A stretch of 64,000 bases of DNA, taken from assembly GCA_027627225.1 (NCBI GenBank), contig CM051024.1, positions 48,766,547 to 48,830,546 on the forward strand, in the 5' to 3' direction. The translations under genes and the position numbers were made by a program. The DNA comes from Congeria kusceri (taxonomy: Eukaryota > Mollusca > Bivalvia > Myida > Dreissenidae). The notes beneath the pieces are model-generated. The model worked only from the letters and a program-made list of their open reading frames with translations. It was not told where the DNA came from and did no database searches. Each line of letters opens with the position of its first letter. The stretch's first letter is position 1. Positions 22,187 to 34,692 of the stretch are shown one piece after another.

Positions 22187-23034
22187 GTCACACATTCCTG
22201 ATTATGGCTCCCGACTTCGTCCCGACAGCACTACGATACAGATCATAAACAAGTTGGGAATATTGGGACGCTTTCGGGACGCTGTTCTGAGAATCCGGAA
22301 TCACCAGGACATGTTTGGAGTGATCGGCCAAGTACTCCCGACAGTTAGCGTTGTCCCTTAACATTCGGGACTCAGCCGAATTTGTATACTCTGTCGGGAT
22401 CAATTCGGCTGTATTGGATCAAATTCGGGATGGTGTCCTGTGGAACGGGAATGATATTGTATAAGAAATGTTTGCGTGTTTGTGTGTGTTTGTCATTAAT
22501 TGACAGAACTTTGACCGACCCACCATGAAGGCTTCCCGATTATGGCTCCCGACAGCGCTACAATATAAATAATGAAGAAGTCTGGAATGTCGGGACGCTG
22601 TCAGGACACTGTCGGATCACATTAGGGAGAATCAGGACGATGTTGGAACTCTGCTGGGGAGAATCAGGATGATGTTGGAACTCTGCTGGGGAGAATCAGG
22701 ACGATGTTGGAACTCTGCTGGGGAGAATCAGGACGATGTTGGAACTCGGCTGGGGAGAATCAGGACGATGTTGGAACTCTGCTGGGGAGAATCAGGACGA
22801 TGTTGGAACTCGGCTGGGGAGAATCAGGACGATGTTGGAACTCGGCTGGGGAGAATCAGGACGATGTTGGAACTCGGCTGGGACTCTTTGCGGATGTTGT
22901 TGAGACATATTCGATCTTTTAATCAAAAATTGAATTTCAAGCCCTAAATCTCAGAATATTGTCCCGACTCGTGACATATTTTATTTGGGATGCTGTTGGC
23001 TCAAGAATGGCATCAAAAATCGGGAATGTGTGAC
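22187..23034. mobile_element. TIR element (GTCACACATTCC ends) containing a minisatellite
   Basis: GTCACACATTCC (22187-22198) is the exact reverse complement of GGAATGTGTGAC (23023-23034), with a tcgggaat-type extension inward. The interior is rich in cgggac/gtcccg words. It repeats attatggctcccgaca (about 22202 and 22541) and includes the 32-bp tandem array at 22622-22885. A related element with like ends lies at 30129-30520. No transposase is encoded. Confidence 0.7.
22622..22885. repeat. 32-bp minisatellite, about 8 copies
   Basis: The unit gagaatcaggacgatgttgg plus aactctgctggg repeats every 32 bp. Differences are confined to a few positions (ctctgct or ctcggct). Because 32 is not a multiple of three, the open frames 22669-22947 and 22704-22922 cycle through all three translations of the unit; they are not genes. 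Confidence 0.9.
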
Positions 23035-25549
23035 GGATGCTTAAAGCAGTTTTCGATATGATATAAAATTATATCAGCATGGCATCTTCATTGTGGTGTT
23101 GTTTAGTCAATTAAAGCAGAAATTGAGTGTTTTCTGTATTGCTGTATATTGTATATATACATTGTTTATACATTGTTTGCTTTAAGTAGGCAAGTGCGTG
23201 GCTATAATTTTTAAATTACAGGTTAGATTAAAAAAGTTAAGACAAGAACTGAATCTAATAATAAATTTGCGGAATGATGAGGATTTCCTTACAGAAAAAT
23301 CACCATAGATTTTTAGACTGTTGGCGGAATCCAACGGTCTTTTGATACGGTTATTTCCAAAACAGGTATCGCGTAAAACTACTTCTTTTCTTTGCAGTCT
23401 ATTAGTCAGTAAATCAAATCCAGAAAGGGTCCTTCTTCAAAACAGCAAAATTTCACACCCATTTTCTTACATTTTAATTATTTAAGACAATGTATGTAAT
23501 ATGTATTAAAATTTGTATTTCATGTGATTTATTACAATTACAGTTTGTAAAAAGGTCAGTTTAAAAAATTTTTTTTTTAACTTAGCGACACCCCTTCTTT
23601 TGCTATTTACTTGTATGTAACCGAAATATTTACCGTACTGTCCTGGAATAAGGCAACCAAATTAATGCGCTACATCGGTTATTTTTTACTCATTGCGAAA
23701 GTGTTTTTTCTTGTTACCAATTCTCATTCTGAATATTTTGACAACAAATTACGGCAATTTATTAATTTTAGTCAGTAGGACAATCGAGAGATTGCATCGA
23801 ATGATCTATTTTGACTCAGTAACCTACTAACAAAGATCTATAAATAAACATGTTTATTTATAGACCTTTGGCTAAGAAACACTAACAATCAGTGCACTAC
23901 CACGCTTCATTGGTTATTTTGGCCCTTACATTTTGACATAATGAAAATACTAAGAGAGTTTACTGGAAAGCACAGTCATATTTCAAGTTGCCATAAATAG
24001 CAAGGTCACTACAGTAAAGCTTGCATGATGGGAGACATAAAATATTATGCACTGCTGCATTTTGCTTTGCAGCATAATGCAGGTTTGTTCCTGAGTTACA
24101 GAATGATAAATTATTGACAAGACTATAAAAACCAACATTTGAAATGGTGCAATTTTATCATTTCTGCCAATTTTGATGCAATTTATGTTGATGGTGATGT
24201 GCAGCCATGAAAATATTTCAATGTGAGTCATTCCGTTGCCATAGAGAATAGTTTTCCAGAAAACCGAATGTATGAAATTCATTAGCAGACGGATTATTAG
24301 TTTCACAAATTACAGCTTTTCAAGTACTTTCTTGTTGAATCATATTTCTACTGAAATTGCCAAAATGTTTTATTCAGTTTTCTGCAAATTAGTTTCAATT
24401 TAAGTCAGATTGTTTTTAAAGTATTTTATTGCAAACAGCAGTTTGTATAATTATCTAAAATTACCTGCTACAATTACAGAACACCAAAATCTTGTCCAAT
24501 TTTGGACAAGTCGAGAAATTAGCTTCTGTTTTACCGATCAATGGAAAAAAAATACGAAGATAAATTCTAAAGGGGGAATATATGGATGATAAATTCTTGA
24601 GTTTATATAAGTTTTGTATGTGTTAAATTATTTTGGCAGATAGAATTGTTCTCATATAATTGGCCAGGAGAAGCTTTGAGATGCATATTAGTTACACAGC
24701 TGAAATTCGATACTGCACGTTAGGTAATTTTGGGTCTACAGTGATAATGCTGTCTTCACAGACATTTCTCTGCTAGTCAAAATAATGCTGAGCAGGAGTC
24801 CAATGGAACACATCAATTTTTATGAACACATGCAGTCTTTGATTAGCGTTATAAGCATTATTATCGACAACAGCTGCTGCTAATTCAAGTACCTGAGATA
24901 GGGTATTATATACTGATTCCAGGTATTGCTAATTGACATTGTTAAGTTTCAGAGAATTTTGATTACTTTAGATTTTAACTTACTTTGTTCTATAAATAAT
25001 TATAGTACAGTAGAAGGTAAATTTTAACAAGTTACAATTCACATGTTTTGATTAAACAGACGGCAAATATCCACAGAGCTCTTCTTCTGTCCTGACATTG
25101 ACGGGACTTTGTCATCAAAAAGGGCTTCAAGGGGGCAATTTCTAAAAAAAATCTGAAATAATGAATGGTGATTTATTCATTACAATGGTTCTGTTAATTT
25201 TTTAAAAACAAAAACACAGATTCTAGCATGAAAGACAGAAAAAATAATTTATTTATGAGAATAACTTCAATGCCTTTTATCACGTATTGACAAGATCAAA
25301 TAGACTGACAAACATGTGTACATAATATTACACAAACTGAAATTTTCTATATAATAGATCAACTGAATACATTTTGATAACTGCAGTGAATCTATGTAAT
25401 TATAGACATCTCTGTGTGATAATGAAGCATTATCAAGGCTGGATGGAGTGTGCAGTTGCAGTGAGGTGCAAATGAGACAGATAAGACAGTGATGGGGCTT
25501 ATCAGTGCTGGTGCTTATCAGTGCTGGGGCTTATCAGGTGTAATATCCT
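23035..25549. other. Non-coding stretch with one long palindrome
   Basis: No exon recognised. The notable structure is the palindrome at 23831-23870, described separately. Confidence 0.3.
23831..23870. repeat. 40-bp near-perfect palindrome
   Basis: The centre tctataaataaaca followed by tgtttatttataga is a perfect 28-bp palindrome (23837-23864). After one mismatched pair it extends to caaag on the left and ctttg on the right. There is no loop, so it would form a cruciform rather than an RNA hairpin with loop. Confidence 0.8.
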
Positions 25550-25830
25550 GGTAATCTCTGTGGGTGCCTGTAGCTAGAGGTGAGATTGGGTCCCATTTAT
25601 TGTGTATTGCCTGGGATCTGCATCTATGGCCTACAGATAACCATTGGGTGTGATATCCAAGCTATCTCCTGGTGATAATTATAAGGTCACAGCCTAGTCT
25701 GTTGCCTGGGATCTGACCTTGAGATTACCATCAGGTGTGATATCAAGGTAGTCTCCAGGTGATATGGGTTTCCACCCTTGTGTATTGCCTGGGATCTGGC
25801 CTGCAGATAACCATCAGGTGGGAGGGATGT
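25550..25830. repeat. Diverged tandem repeat, three units of about 85-110 bp
   Basis: ttgcctgggatctg occurs near 25607, 25705 and 25786, each time followed by agataaccatcaggtg-like or agattaccatcaggtg sequence and a ggtgtgatatc block. There is no coding evidence. Confidence 0.65.
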
Positions 25831-26234
25831 TGTGGTGATAATATGCATTGCTTCAAACAATGCTAAAAACTTTCTTCCCTCCACAGACATTATTTGTGGT
25901 AAAAAATAAGGGTTGGTTGATTGTTTGAAAGTAAAAATACTGGGTTAAGCCTTCTCTGGGGAGAAAGATCATTGGTTGCTAGTGATGTAACAATTGCTGG
26001 TTACAAACCTCTACATGTCCATGTAAACTACCTACTGGTGTTGATTGTGTTCTACACAGTCATTTATACAAGATTTATGCCCTAGATGACAAGGTCAAGG
26101 TTATTCTATAAAACTAAAGTTCATTTGGATTTACTTGTTGATCCCTATGTGTTTGCAGTGATCTACAAATAATGTGGCATGAACATGAAGTGCCAAATAT
26201 GCATCATGTGACTGTGGGTTTCTTAAATGTCAAG

Positions 26235-26418
26235 TGGCGCGGTGGTGTAGTGGATATGGTGTCCGCCTAGCGATCGGGAGGTTCGATCCCCGCTGCGGGA
26301 GCGTTCTCAAGATCTCCCCTAAAGACACCAAGTACTGGTTCTACCCAGAAAACGGACTTTAGAGTGTCTCAATAAGCCTCAGGCTTTTGATGCAAGCGAG
26401 CTGAAATAAATAGGCTTA
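26235..26418 (+). mobile_element. tRNA-derived SINE, family 2, interrupted by a transposon
   Basis: The head gtggcgcggtggtgtagtgg carries an A-box-like segment and a good B box (aggttcgatcccc). The body (gggagcgttctcaagatct, caccaagtactggttct, aggcttttgatgcaagcgag) matches copy 10731. The copy stops at aaataaataggctta. The expected 3' remainder (aactaaatg) reappears at 27801-27809, on the far side of the element at 26419-27798. Confidence 0.88.
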
Positions 26419-27798
26419 CTGCTCATGAACGTAATTCCGGCCACTTTGGTGTTGTTTTTTTTTAATCTCACGTTGTACACAACTGATCAAAATTAAACTT
26501 CACATCAATAATCCTGGGTTCGAAACTCATATAACGTGTAAGTTTAAATCAAAATGGACGAGTGTAAGGTAACTAAATAAATGGAAATAAAGAACGTATA
26601 AAATGTCCGTTTTCCTAGCTCAAATGTACGTAAACAAATCGGCCACTTTTAGTATCCTCGGCAATGTTTATTACAAAATAGTTTTTTTTAATAACTATCC
26701 TTATCTAAAGAGTAACGATCAAGGTTTACAAAAATTAAAATTTTGACTAAAATATCCTACCTAAACGACTCTCTTTCACCGGTACCCCTCCCCCCTCCCC
26801 TTAAATTCTGTATAATTTAAACCAATGTTGGCAATGGTGAACTGCAGATGGTTTCGTTTCTTTCTTTTGCTTGTTTTTATTGTGTTTGTTTTGTTTAAAC
26901 GTCATTTTTATGTCAAAAATAAAGTAAACAAGTTTTTAAAATTTGAAGCCAATGGTGACGTGAGCTATAAATAACTTTAAACTTCTTTTAATTCTATTCA
27001 AGGGAGATAATTCAATTTGAAAATCTTAGTGTGTAGCTGTGAATTTTCACCTGTGTGGGTGTATGCGTTTTATGTGAGTAAGTAAACAGTTATAACTGAT
27101 ATGAATAAAATAGAGAATACATTATTCAATTAAATATAGATATTATTAGTATGAATATAAAATTCTGAAATATAAGAAACATATCATTCATGATACGGTT
27201 CGATAAGTCTGAGGGCCGAATTGTCAAAGGGGCCGATTTGTCTACTGAATTGCTTACTAGAACTGGGACCGGGCCGAATATTCTCGATACCTTGAGTAAC
27301 CCCTTCCCTGAAGAAGGCTACAACATAAACTTACTGGGGCTGCCTAGAGTTTACGATGGTATTAAATTCAGCGAGAATTGTAAGAAAATCTTAGATAACC
27401 GAATTTAAAGAGAAAACATGTATGGGCAAAATAGTGATGTGATCTTTTAAACAGAAGCGGGTGTTTCCTATTTCGTCAAATTTGCTTGTGAAAATTTGTT
27501 ATCGGTTAGAAGAAATAATAAATTTAAATCTGTAATCATGCAACACCATATTTTCGGTGCATGCTTATGATGACGTCAGTTTCCCCACGTGGCTCAATAT
27601 TTCCTGTTATGATACTGAGATTTCAATTCAAAAGTAAATAACGATATACTTACTGGAATCGAGAAATCTGTAGAAGTCTGTTGCTGTAGAAAGTTCTTTT
27701 GCTAATTGTTTTAAAACAATATTAATCTCTATCGCAAAAATGCTTTTTGAAGGGTGGCCGAATATTTACGTACAGGCCGGAATTACGTCCATGACCAG
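26419..27798. mobile_element. TA-flanked TIR transposon, 1380 bp, non-autonomous, inserted in a SINE
   Basis: The left end ctgctcatgaacgtaattcc and the reverse complement of the right end ctggtcatggacgtaattcc, each followed by ggcc, make a 24-bp TIR with two mismatches. TA lies immediately outside at both ends (26417-26418, 27799-27800). A second pair, gtacgtaaacaaatcggcca near 26627 and the inverted counterpart ggccgaatatttacgtac near 27755, forms subterminal inverted repeats. The only notable frame (27190-27408, 72 residues) has no recognisable motif. Insertion style is Tc1/mariner-like; family unproven. Confidence 0.78.
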
Positions 27799-27800
27799 TA

Positions 27801-30128
27801 AACTAAATGTCAAGGTCATTTCACGTCACAACATTGAGGTCAAACCACTGGTTTGGAGACATTATTATAAGACTGGTAACATTTTGATAAATAAGAACAA
27901 TGTTGCATATCTTTATACAAAATTCAGTTTTAATTCAAGTAATGTTTTAAAAACTCAAGATCAAGGTCATATTTCAAGTTCTTAACATCAAGACTCACAG
28001 GACTAATAATTTACTTGATGTTTAGGTAACTGGTGATTTATGTCAAGGACTCCATTCAGATACTGCATCCCATATGAAAGCAAACATAGATTATGTTGTT
28101 TGCGAGCTCTGTAAGGTCATAGGAAGCACATAAATACTGGAAGTCACTTAATTGTAGTCTGTTGTTTGTAACCTAAAAAACGTTTTTAGACTTTTATGTA
28201 CAGGGCAACTATTGAGAGCGTAATTATGGCCTGAAAAGTTCTTAATTCTGGTAGAATGTGTAGGTTGGAGCACTCACTAGAAACATTGAAATGTTTGTCT
28301 GACAATTGATTATGTCTGTGTCTGCAGTATATCCATGGGGAAATTAAATGTGGTGAATTCACAATGCTGTCTGGCATTTGGGCATAAAGATCTAGCACTT
28401 TATGACTGTTGCAAGGTTTATATATCTGTTTTTAAGCACTTAGTTCCAAAATGAAGTTGAAGGTGTTGACTGTTTTTCACTTGCATTTTAATGTTGTTTT
28501 ACTACCACTTCGAGACCCATGTTTTGAGTGGGTAATTGGCATTAGAGTCACATAGCCTTGGAAATTAACGAAAATAATGTCCATACAAACAACTAAATAT
28601 TTGATCATCTTCAGTTTGATTTGTATAATAATTTTAGTAATAGGTGACCGTGTACGTGAGTGTTGTACCATGATTTCTGTAACGTTAGCTATTACAGGCA
28701 TTTCAGAGTTATTTCCCTTGGAAAAAACATTTGCTTATTGAAATTTGTTTCGTGAAAGTTGCTCTTTCCTATGTAAAAGTCATATGCAGGGTTTTTTGTC
28801 ACGTTTTGTGTTTGTTCTGGTCTGTTATTGACAAGTTGCGCTACACTTTATTGAGTCTAATTTATTGGGTCTATAGTCGTTATAGTTGAATGGTTCATAC
28901 ATTTCTATAGCCATCACTTTATGGACACCCATAGAATAGCTTTAAATATAACATTGTCAACATCAGTATTTATTTTACTTATTTTTTGGCTCCATAAACA
29001 TAATAATTAGACTATCCATCATATATAATATTTTATAAAGTATTTTACAAAGTATTCAATTTTGAACACATTGAATCTGTGATGTCCAGTAAACAAATAT
29101 AGGTCAATTGTTTTGCTGAAATGTTTCTTGCAATGATTAATCATAGTTGCAGCATAGATAGCATGCATTATGCTCAAATTTCACAAATACTTGAAATAGA
29201 GAGGGTTGCCTGTGATGTGAGAGGTGGTGGTGGTGGTTTTGCATCGCTGCAGACCGTTTTATTGGCTAACATCTCTTCATTCTGGGGATCAATATGGCAT
29301 TCTGGGATTGTTGCATCCTGATCCAGGATAATTATTGAACTTGGAAGCAGTTTTTTTATATGTTTTGTTTTTGTGATAAATGCGTTATTCGTACATTTTC
29401 ATAGAAAATAAAAAGTTATATTGTGATTTTTTTTGTTAATAACCCGATCGATTAATGACGGTAAGTGTAAAATTTAATATTGTGAGCTTAAAGTTTTTTA
29501 TGCTGCTTTGCTTAAAAGTAATTAATTTTATTTTATGAAGAACACATCATTTTAAAAGCGCGAAAATGTTAAGCAAAATATACTTTCTGAATTAATATGA
29601 TTGCAGAAAGTTTATTAGCCAAAATACAAGAAATATTCAAAACGGTTTTATGGTATGTGGGTAAGAAAGTCATTATGTGCCAAATTTCATAAGTGTATGA
29701 ATCATTTGTAATTTGTAATAGGAGAAATAAAACCTATTTAAAAAGTGTCTTATTGAGACTGTAAATATGTCCCTCGCTGCTCTTGTCATTTTAATTACAT
29801 AGGTAAAATGATTTATTATTTTACGAATCAATTTATTAGTTTGCAAATGCCTTCTCATGATTGTATAAGTATTTCCTAGATGTTGACATGATTCTCTACA
29901 AAATTGTCCAAGGGCGAGTCTCCCATTTATTCCTTGTTTGCTGTTAAATATAAAGCTGAAGTATGAATGACAAATACTATGTAGCCATTTCAGATAATAT
30001 TATTCCGTAATTCTCCTGTTTTGAGGTTATGTGAAGGAAATGTAAGGACCCTACTGTGGGTACGGTGTGGCTACCACTTCACCTCTTAAGTGCAACATAT
30101 GGAATTCAAACTTTGATTAAAAGCCTCT
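27801..30128. other. Non-coding stretch
   Basis: Apart from the SINE remainder at the left edge, nothing was recognised; frames are short and lack domains. Confidence 0.3.
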
Positions 30129-30520
30129 GTTACACATCCCCGATTTTTACTGCCGTCCTTGATCGGACAGCATCCTGAATCAGATATGTCAAAACTCAAG
30201 ACAGGATCCTGTGATTCGGGATTGAAGTGTCCCGATCATTCCCGATCCTCCCGCCATCGTTCCGGAAGCATCCAGATTCAGCTGTTTTCAACCGTGTGTA
30301 TCCCATTCTCAATCCGATCATGACACAATTTATAGGGACTCTATTCGGATGCTATCGAGACACTTCCGGGCTGATTGAGAATATCGGGACATGTCCGGCA
30401 AGGTCGGCCAAACACTTCCAACAGTTAGGTTCATCCCGTAACATTCGGGCGACACAGCCGAATTTATATAGTGGGAATACAATTGGGATGTTGTTGGGAG
30501 CCAAATCGGGAATGTGTGAT
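30129..30520. mobile_element. TIR element related to 22187-23034
   Basis: The left end gttacacatccccgat and the right end atcgggaatgtgtgat are imperfect inverted repeats matching the ends of the 22187 element. The 390-bp interior is similarly full of cccgat, cgggac and cattcggg words. The 142-codon plus-strand frame that starts inside it at 30227 and runs past its right end is a consequence of higher G+C and shows no domain. Confidence 0.7.
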
Positions 30521-31279
30521 CGCCGCGTTACTGGTAGTTACTTGAGAAGAGAGTTGACTAATTACTTTATTTCAATGAAAATAGAGGCACCCATAAGTCA
30601 TTTTACTGCAAATTTGTCGAAGGTCGTTAATCCAAACAGAACTGCTTTGCCATGAACTATTCATATTCTTTGCTGACAAAGTCATTTGCAAATACTGAAG
30701 CATGATGCTTGCGTTATTGATTTCTGTCAGTGTTCAAGTATGATGTTAAACATACACCATTCATAAGCTAAAATGCATAATATGTGAATATTTATATAGC
30801 CAATAAGCATAAAACACCATTCCTTAGCTAAATACATAATTTTGTGAATATTAATGTAGCTAATAAGCATCATGTTCAGTGATTCAGTAATAGTTCGTGG
30901 CAGTCAAAGTGTCTGTAAAAAATCCTCCGCAAGTCTCTAAGACAACGGGTGATCAATACCAGCTACGGCCAATAACAAACATTACATCACTGATATTACT
31001 TCACTCAATAAGGTTCTATTAACTCCTGGCATTCAAAAAGCTATTTATATTTGCCATTATGATCGGAGATTGTGGCTTGTGGCTATGTAATGAACTGTTT
31101 TTACATGATGCCAGACAGTTCATGTGTGTGGGGGATGACTTAAGATGAGTTAATTGGTTGCCAGTGGCAATTTGTACTGTTTGAGAGAATTTAAGCTTGA
31201 CTATTCACCACATAGTTGGAGTTATACTACTCAGCTGTTCATTGGTGTTGGCGTAATGCTGTGGTTAAGGTTAACTACT
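30521..31279. other. Non-coding stretch with a two-copy local repeat
   Basis: A 65-70 bp unit (acaccattc.taagctaaa...gtgaatatt.atatagc.aataagca) is present twice at about 30748-30870. No gene was seen. Confidence 0.4.
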
Positions 31280-31740
31280 ACAGATATTCAATTGAAACTT
31301 CACATGTGTCTTGGGGGTCATTAGGAGAGGTTCCTGACCGAGGCCCATAACTCTGACCTGCAATTTAGCAGAATTATGCCCCTGTTTGTACTTAGAGAAA
31401 AAGGTTAAAGTTTACGTGCAATAACTCCATATCTCTATATCTACTCCAGATATTCAATTGAAACTTCACACATGTCTTCAGGGTCATTATATTAGGTCAC
31501 TGACCAAGGCCCATAACTGTGACCTGCAATTAAGCAGAATTATGCCCCTTTTTGTACTTTGCCACAACTCCATATCTCTATAATTACTACAGATATTTAA
31601 TTGAAACTTCACACATGACTTCAGGGTCATTATATAAGGTCACTGACCAAATCCCATCACTCTGACCTGCAATTTAGCAGAATTATGCCCCTTTTTGTAC
31701 TTAGAAATTTCAGGTTAAATAGTTTGAATAGTCCTGAGAC
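31280..31740 (+). repeat. Tandem-unit repeat, three to four copies of about 130-170 bp
   Basis: The block acagatattcaattgaaact...cacatgtctt..gggtcatta...ggtcactgaccaaggcccata...ctgacctgcaatttagcaga followed by attatgcccctttttgtact recurs three times. This is a dispersed non-coding repeat type with short internal units, comparable to the array at 46190-46700, which shares its 'attatggccc' style. Confidence 0.75.
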
Positions 31741-32768
31741 AGCTCTTTTTTGTGATGCTCTGTGAAATTATAGGAACATGTGTAATGCTTGGAGTAAAAC
31801 TTCCTTGATGCAAAATATATAGAAACACACATGTACAACTGCCTATTGGTTGTAAAGAAATATTTTCTTTAAATTCATTGTTTGGTTACAAAATAAACAA
31901 AATGGTTTAAACATATGTTGTAGCCATAAATGTTAATAATAAATTTCTTACTAATTGGGTTATTTGTATCCTGGCAATTTCAACTAATGTGATAGAATTT
32001 AATTTTGTTTGAAATGTTTTGCAATTCCCATTTAGTGATTTGTGAAATTTTTTAAATGTAACTCATTATCTTTTTGTTTTCTTTTCTACTATGGACAAAA
32101 CATCAAAACAAACATTTTGTGCCTCACCCACCCAAGAAGATTTATCCCCAGAAAACAAAAGCAAAACATATTTACTTGATGACAGCATTTCTAAAATTCC
32201 TAAATTCTGATCTTCCTCTATTTCTGAGCATTATTAACATACTATGGGCAGGTAATCCTGATATTAGTGTAGTATTAGAGTGATTCCTCAGTCATACAGA
32301 GATCTTGGCCAATCACCAGGGGATGAACGGTGAACATAACTTGAACTGTATCCAGACTTCAGTGTGATTAAGACTCCAGTGCTTAAGCTGTTACCTGCAG
32401 AGTGCAGAAGGTGTTTACCTCTTCATTGCAGTAGTTCCTGAGGTGTTAGTCACATGTTTGTGATTAGGAACTGTGTGCTAAACGAATTGTGTGTTAATCT
32501 GCATGATTTTTTGGTGGGGAGGTATTGTTAAGTACTGGATTCCATGGACAAATTTGAAACTCAATGATAATTTAGTTTTTTGGGTGGGAGGGTCCGGGCT
32601 CGTTAAGTACTAGATCTCCGGAACTATTTATTTCTTAAATGGCGTCATTTTGGGGGGAGCTTTTGTTAAGTAACACAGATGCCAAACAAACTGCGTTAAA
32701 CGTCACGATTTTTTTTTAGGAAGGCGGTGTAAGGTACTGGATGTCATCAACATATCTGAAACCAAATG

Positions 32769-33029
32769 TGGCGTGTTGTTGAAAAACTGGGCTTAATGCA
32801 AGTGCATAAAGAGTCGTCCCATATTAGCCTGTGCAATCCGCACAGGCTAATCCGGGACGACACTTTCCACCTACAGTAGATTTATGTTTAGAAGAGACTA
32901 CCTCGAAATAGAAAATACTGTAAAAGCGGAAAGTGTCGTCCTGGATTAGACTGTGCAGGCTGCACAGGCTAATCTGGGACGACAAATTACACACATGCAT
33001 TAAGCCCGATTTCTCCACGACACGCCTCA
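32769..33029 (-). mobile_element. Palindromic hairpin element, copy E, full length
   Basis: The outer end tggcgtgttgttgaaaaact pairs with ttctccacgacacgcctca. Two complete hairpins are present: agcctgtgcaatccgcacag and the second around ctgtgcaggctgcacagg. The spacer reads cagtagatttatgtttagaa, the orientation of copy A, opposite to B-D and F-G. The 114- and 138-codon frames that cross it on both strands are shadows of the palindrome. Confidence 0.88.
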
Positions 33030-33036
33030 ACTGCTT

Positions 33037-34692
33037 TTTATGCTCCCCTTCAAAGAAGTGGGGGTATATTGCTTTGCACCTGTCCGTCGGTCGGTGGGAC
33101 GGATGGTCTGTCCGTAGACCATTTCGTTTCCGCACGATATATAGAGAATGCTTTGACCTACAATCATTTAAGTTGGAATGCGGGTTACTTGGGAGAAAAG
33201 GAAGACGCCTATTTATTTTGAGGTCAGAGGTCAAGGTCACTGTTGCTAAAAATAGAAAAACGGTTTCCGCTCAATAATTTGAGAACGCATCAAGATATTT
33301 TAATGAAACTTTATACATAGATACCTTATATCGAGACCTCGCTTGGGATTGTATATGGGGTGGGTGGGGTCAAGGTCAAGGTCACCATTACTAAAACTAG
33401 AAAAACGGTTTCCTCTAAATAACTTCAGAACGCATCGAGATATTTTAATGAAACTTCATACATAGATACCTTATATTGAGACCTCGCTTGGGATTGCATA
33501 TGGGATTGGTGGGGTCAAGGGCACTGTTACTAAAAATAGAAAAACGGTTTCCGCTCAATAACTTGAGAACGCATCTAGATATTTTAATGAAACTTTATAC
33601 ATAGATACCTTATATTGAGACCTCGCTGGGGATTGCATATCGGGTGGGTGGGGTCCAGGTCACCATTACTAAAAATAGAAAAAACGGTTTCCGCTCAATA
33701 ACTTGAGAATGCATCGAGATATTTTAATGAAATTTCATACATATATACCTTATATCGAGACCTCGCTTGGGATTGCATATGGGATGGGTGGGGTCAAGGT
33801 CACCGTTAATAAAAATAGAAAAACGGTTTCCGCTCAACAACTTTAGAATCCATAAAAATATTTTAATGAAACTTCATATGTAGATACCATTTATCGAGAC
33901 CTCGCTTGGGATTGCATATGGGGTGGGTGGGGTCAGAATCAAGGTCACCATAATTAAAAATAGAAAAACAGTTTCTGTTCAATAACTTGAGAACGCCTCG
34001 CGATATTTTAATTAAACTTCATACATATATACCTTATATCGAAGCCTTGCTTGAGATTGCATATGGGGTGGGTGTGGTCAAGGCCAAGGTGACAGTTACT
34101 AAAAATAGCAAATGGTTTCCGCTTAATAACTTGAGAACGCATCAAGATATTTTAATGAAACTTCATACATAGATATCTTATGTGGTGGGTGGGGTCAAGG
34201 TCAATGTCACCGTTACTAAAAATAGGAAAACGGTTTTCGCTCAATGACTTGACCAACATTGTGATGTTTTAATGAAACTTCATACATAGATACCTTATAT
34301 CGAGACCTCGCTTGGATTGTTTATGCGGTGGGTGGGGTCAAGGTCACCATTGCTAAAAATAGAAAAACAATTTCCGCTCAATAACTTGAGAACGCATCGA
34401 GATATTTTAATGAAACTTCATACATATATACCTTATATTGAGACCTCTCTTGGGATTTCATATGGGGTGGGTGGGGTCAAGGTCAAGGTGACCATTACTA
34501 AAAATAGGAAAACGGTTTCTGCTCAATAACTTAAGAACGCATCGAGATATTTTAATGAAACTTCATACATAGATACCATATATCGAGACCTCGCTTGGGA
34601 TTGCATAATATATAAAAAATCTTAACAATTGCACATATTCACAACTTGGCTGCAAGTTGGGGGGCATACATGTTTTACAAACATCTCTTGTT
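33037..34692 (+). mobile_element. Long repeat element with about ten 140-bp tandem units
   Basis: The element begins tttatgctccccttcaaaga, has a unique leader (ggtatattgctttgcacctg, gtccgtcggtcggtggga), then about ten units at 33225-34610. Each unit reads gggattgcatatggggtggg / tggggtcaaggtcac / taaaaatagaaaaacggttt / ccgctcaataacttgagaac / gcatcgagatattttaatga / aacttcatacatagatacct / tatatcgagacctcgctt. It ends ggggggcatacatgttttac plus aaacatctcttgtt. Unit spacing is close to 140 bp with small indels. I have seen such leader and terminal sequences as dispersed repeats of bivalve genomes. No transposase is encoded; a Helitron-like or other non-autonomous origin is speculative. Confidence 0.75.

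Noticed and set aside
27190..27408. Transposase fragment inside the TA-flanked element
   Set aside because: The 72-residue frame shows no helix-turn-helix or DDE/D signature that I can recognise, so it is mentioned only as a frame.
30227..30655. 142-codon plus-strand gene
   Set aside because: It begins within a TIR element rich in cccgat/cgggac words and runs beyond its right end; no domain, and the frame follows base composition.
32824..33277. Two opposing 114-138 codon genes
   Set aside because: The frames run across a palindromic mobile element and into the leader of the adjacent repeat; no domain is present.
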